The notes under the pieces are model-generated. The model searched no databases. It was not told the origin of the DNA and saw only the letters and a program-made list of their open reading frames with translations. The position numbers were made by a program, and so were the translations under genes. From Pseudomonadota bacterium (GTDB lineage Bacteria; Pseudomonadota; Gammaproteobacteria; Burkholderiales; Burkholderiaceae_F), in NCBI GenBank assembly GCA_021823635.1, contig JAKANT010000115.1:1-6087 (forward strand): a stretch of 6,087 nucleotides of DNA. The letters are read 5' to 3'. How positions within the stretch are numbered: position 1 is the first letter of the stretch; each line of letters starts with the position of its first letter. This document shows, piece by piece, positions 6,011 to 6,087 of this stretch.

Positions 6011-6039
6011 CGCCGCCGAGGCGGCGCAGTGGCTGCGCC
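6011..6039. repeat. two overlapping inverted repeats (alternative hairpins)
   Basis: CGCCGCC (6011-6017) pairs with GGCGGCG (6020-6026). GGCGCAG (6023-6029) pairs with CTGCGCC (6033-6039) around a TGG loop. Both are perfect seven-base arms and share bases 6023-6026, so the two hairpins exclude each other. No T-run follows either. They lie 43-71 bases before the presumed start of the next plus-strand gene and could be a leader structure, a protein-binding palindrome or a chance product of GC-rich sequence. Confidence 0.4.
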
Positions 6040-6063
6040 TATCATCGCGCCTCCCGTTCGAAC

Positions 6064-6087
6064 GAGGGAACAAGAACGACGATGATG
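6064..6087 (+). other. probable translation start of a next gene, cut off at the window edge
   Basis: Two consecutive ATG codons at 6082-6084 and 6085-6087 follow a purine-rich stretch with GAGG at 6064-6067. The spacing of 14 bases is longer than ideal for a Shine-Dalgarno site. A TATCAT at 6040-6045 could be a -10 element, but no convincing -35 is at the right distance. With only two codons in the window, neither the product nor the reality of this gene can be judged. Confidence 0.3.

Noticed and set aside
6005..6045. Sigma-70 promoter made of TTGGTT (6005-6010) and TATCAT (6040-6045)
   Set aside because: The spacer is 29 bases, far from the usual 16-18, and the hairpins lie between the two hexamers. 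Only the -10-like element is kept as a remark.

Overview
The window is a GC-rich (roughly two-thirds G+C by eye), densely coded bacterial chromosomal segment with no mobile element, CRISPR array or RNA gene that I can see. The order thrC - mobB - moeA - moaD - moaE resembles the homoserine/threonine-to-molybdenum-cofactor cluster known from many Betaproteobacteria (Burkholderiales, Rhodocyclales). Together with the base composition and codon use, this suggests a betaproteobacterium or a close relative. The assignment is inference, because there is no rRNA or other firm phylogenetic marker here.

Left part, bases 1-3721, plus strand: one tightly packed operon. It opens with the 3' end of threonine synthase (thrC). 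Four late-step molybdenum-cofactor genes follow: mobB (guanine-nucleotide/Moco adaptor), moeA (molybdate insertion), and moaD and moaE (the two subunits of molybdopterin synthase). The operon then continues into crcB, a Fluc-type fluoride channel, and a small DUF190 (PII-like fold) gene. Each junction is a start/stop overlap of 1 or 4 bases or a gap of 1 or 3 bases, so translational coupling is likely and there is no room for internal promoters or riboswitches between genes. The promoter must lie upstream of the window. MoaD and MoaE make the dithiolene of molybdopterin, MoeA ligates Mo, and MobB is associated with nucleotide addition. The early-step genes (moaA, moaC) and mobA are not in the window.

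Right part, bases 3711-5852, minus strand: a single large gene for a Sec-exported protein of 713 residues. It has a signal peptide, an N-terminal region with a bacterial Ig-like stretch, and a C-terminal alpha/beta-hydrolase domain with a visible Ser-Asp-His triad. A textbook EF-hand-type calcium loop and a second Asp-rich loop lie between the oxyanion motif and the nucleophile. It is probably a secreted or periplasmic lipase/esterase. It converges on the DUF190 gene, and the two coding regions overlap by 11 bp at their 3' ends.

Bases 5853-6087 are a short intergenic region. It holds the hydrolase ribosome-binding site and a possible promoter on the minus strand, a plus-oriented hairpin plus T-run that looks like an intrinsic terminator, a pair of overlapping hairpins, and probably the first codons of a further plus-strand gene cut off by the window edge.

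Most of the window is ordinary. The points most worth a second look are the convergent overlap combined with the distant plus-strand terminator (possible antisense read-through), the calcium-loop insertion in the hydrolase, and the placement of a fluoride channel plus its PII-like partner inside a Moco operon.
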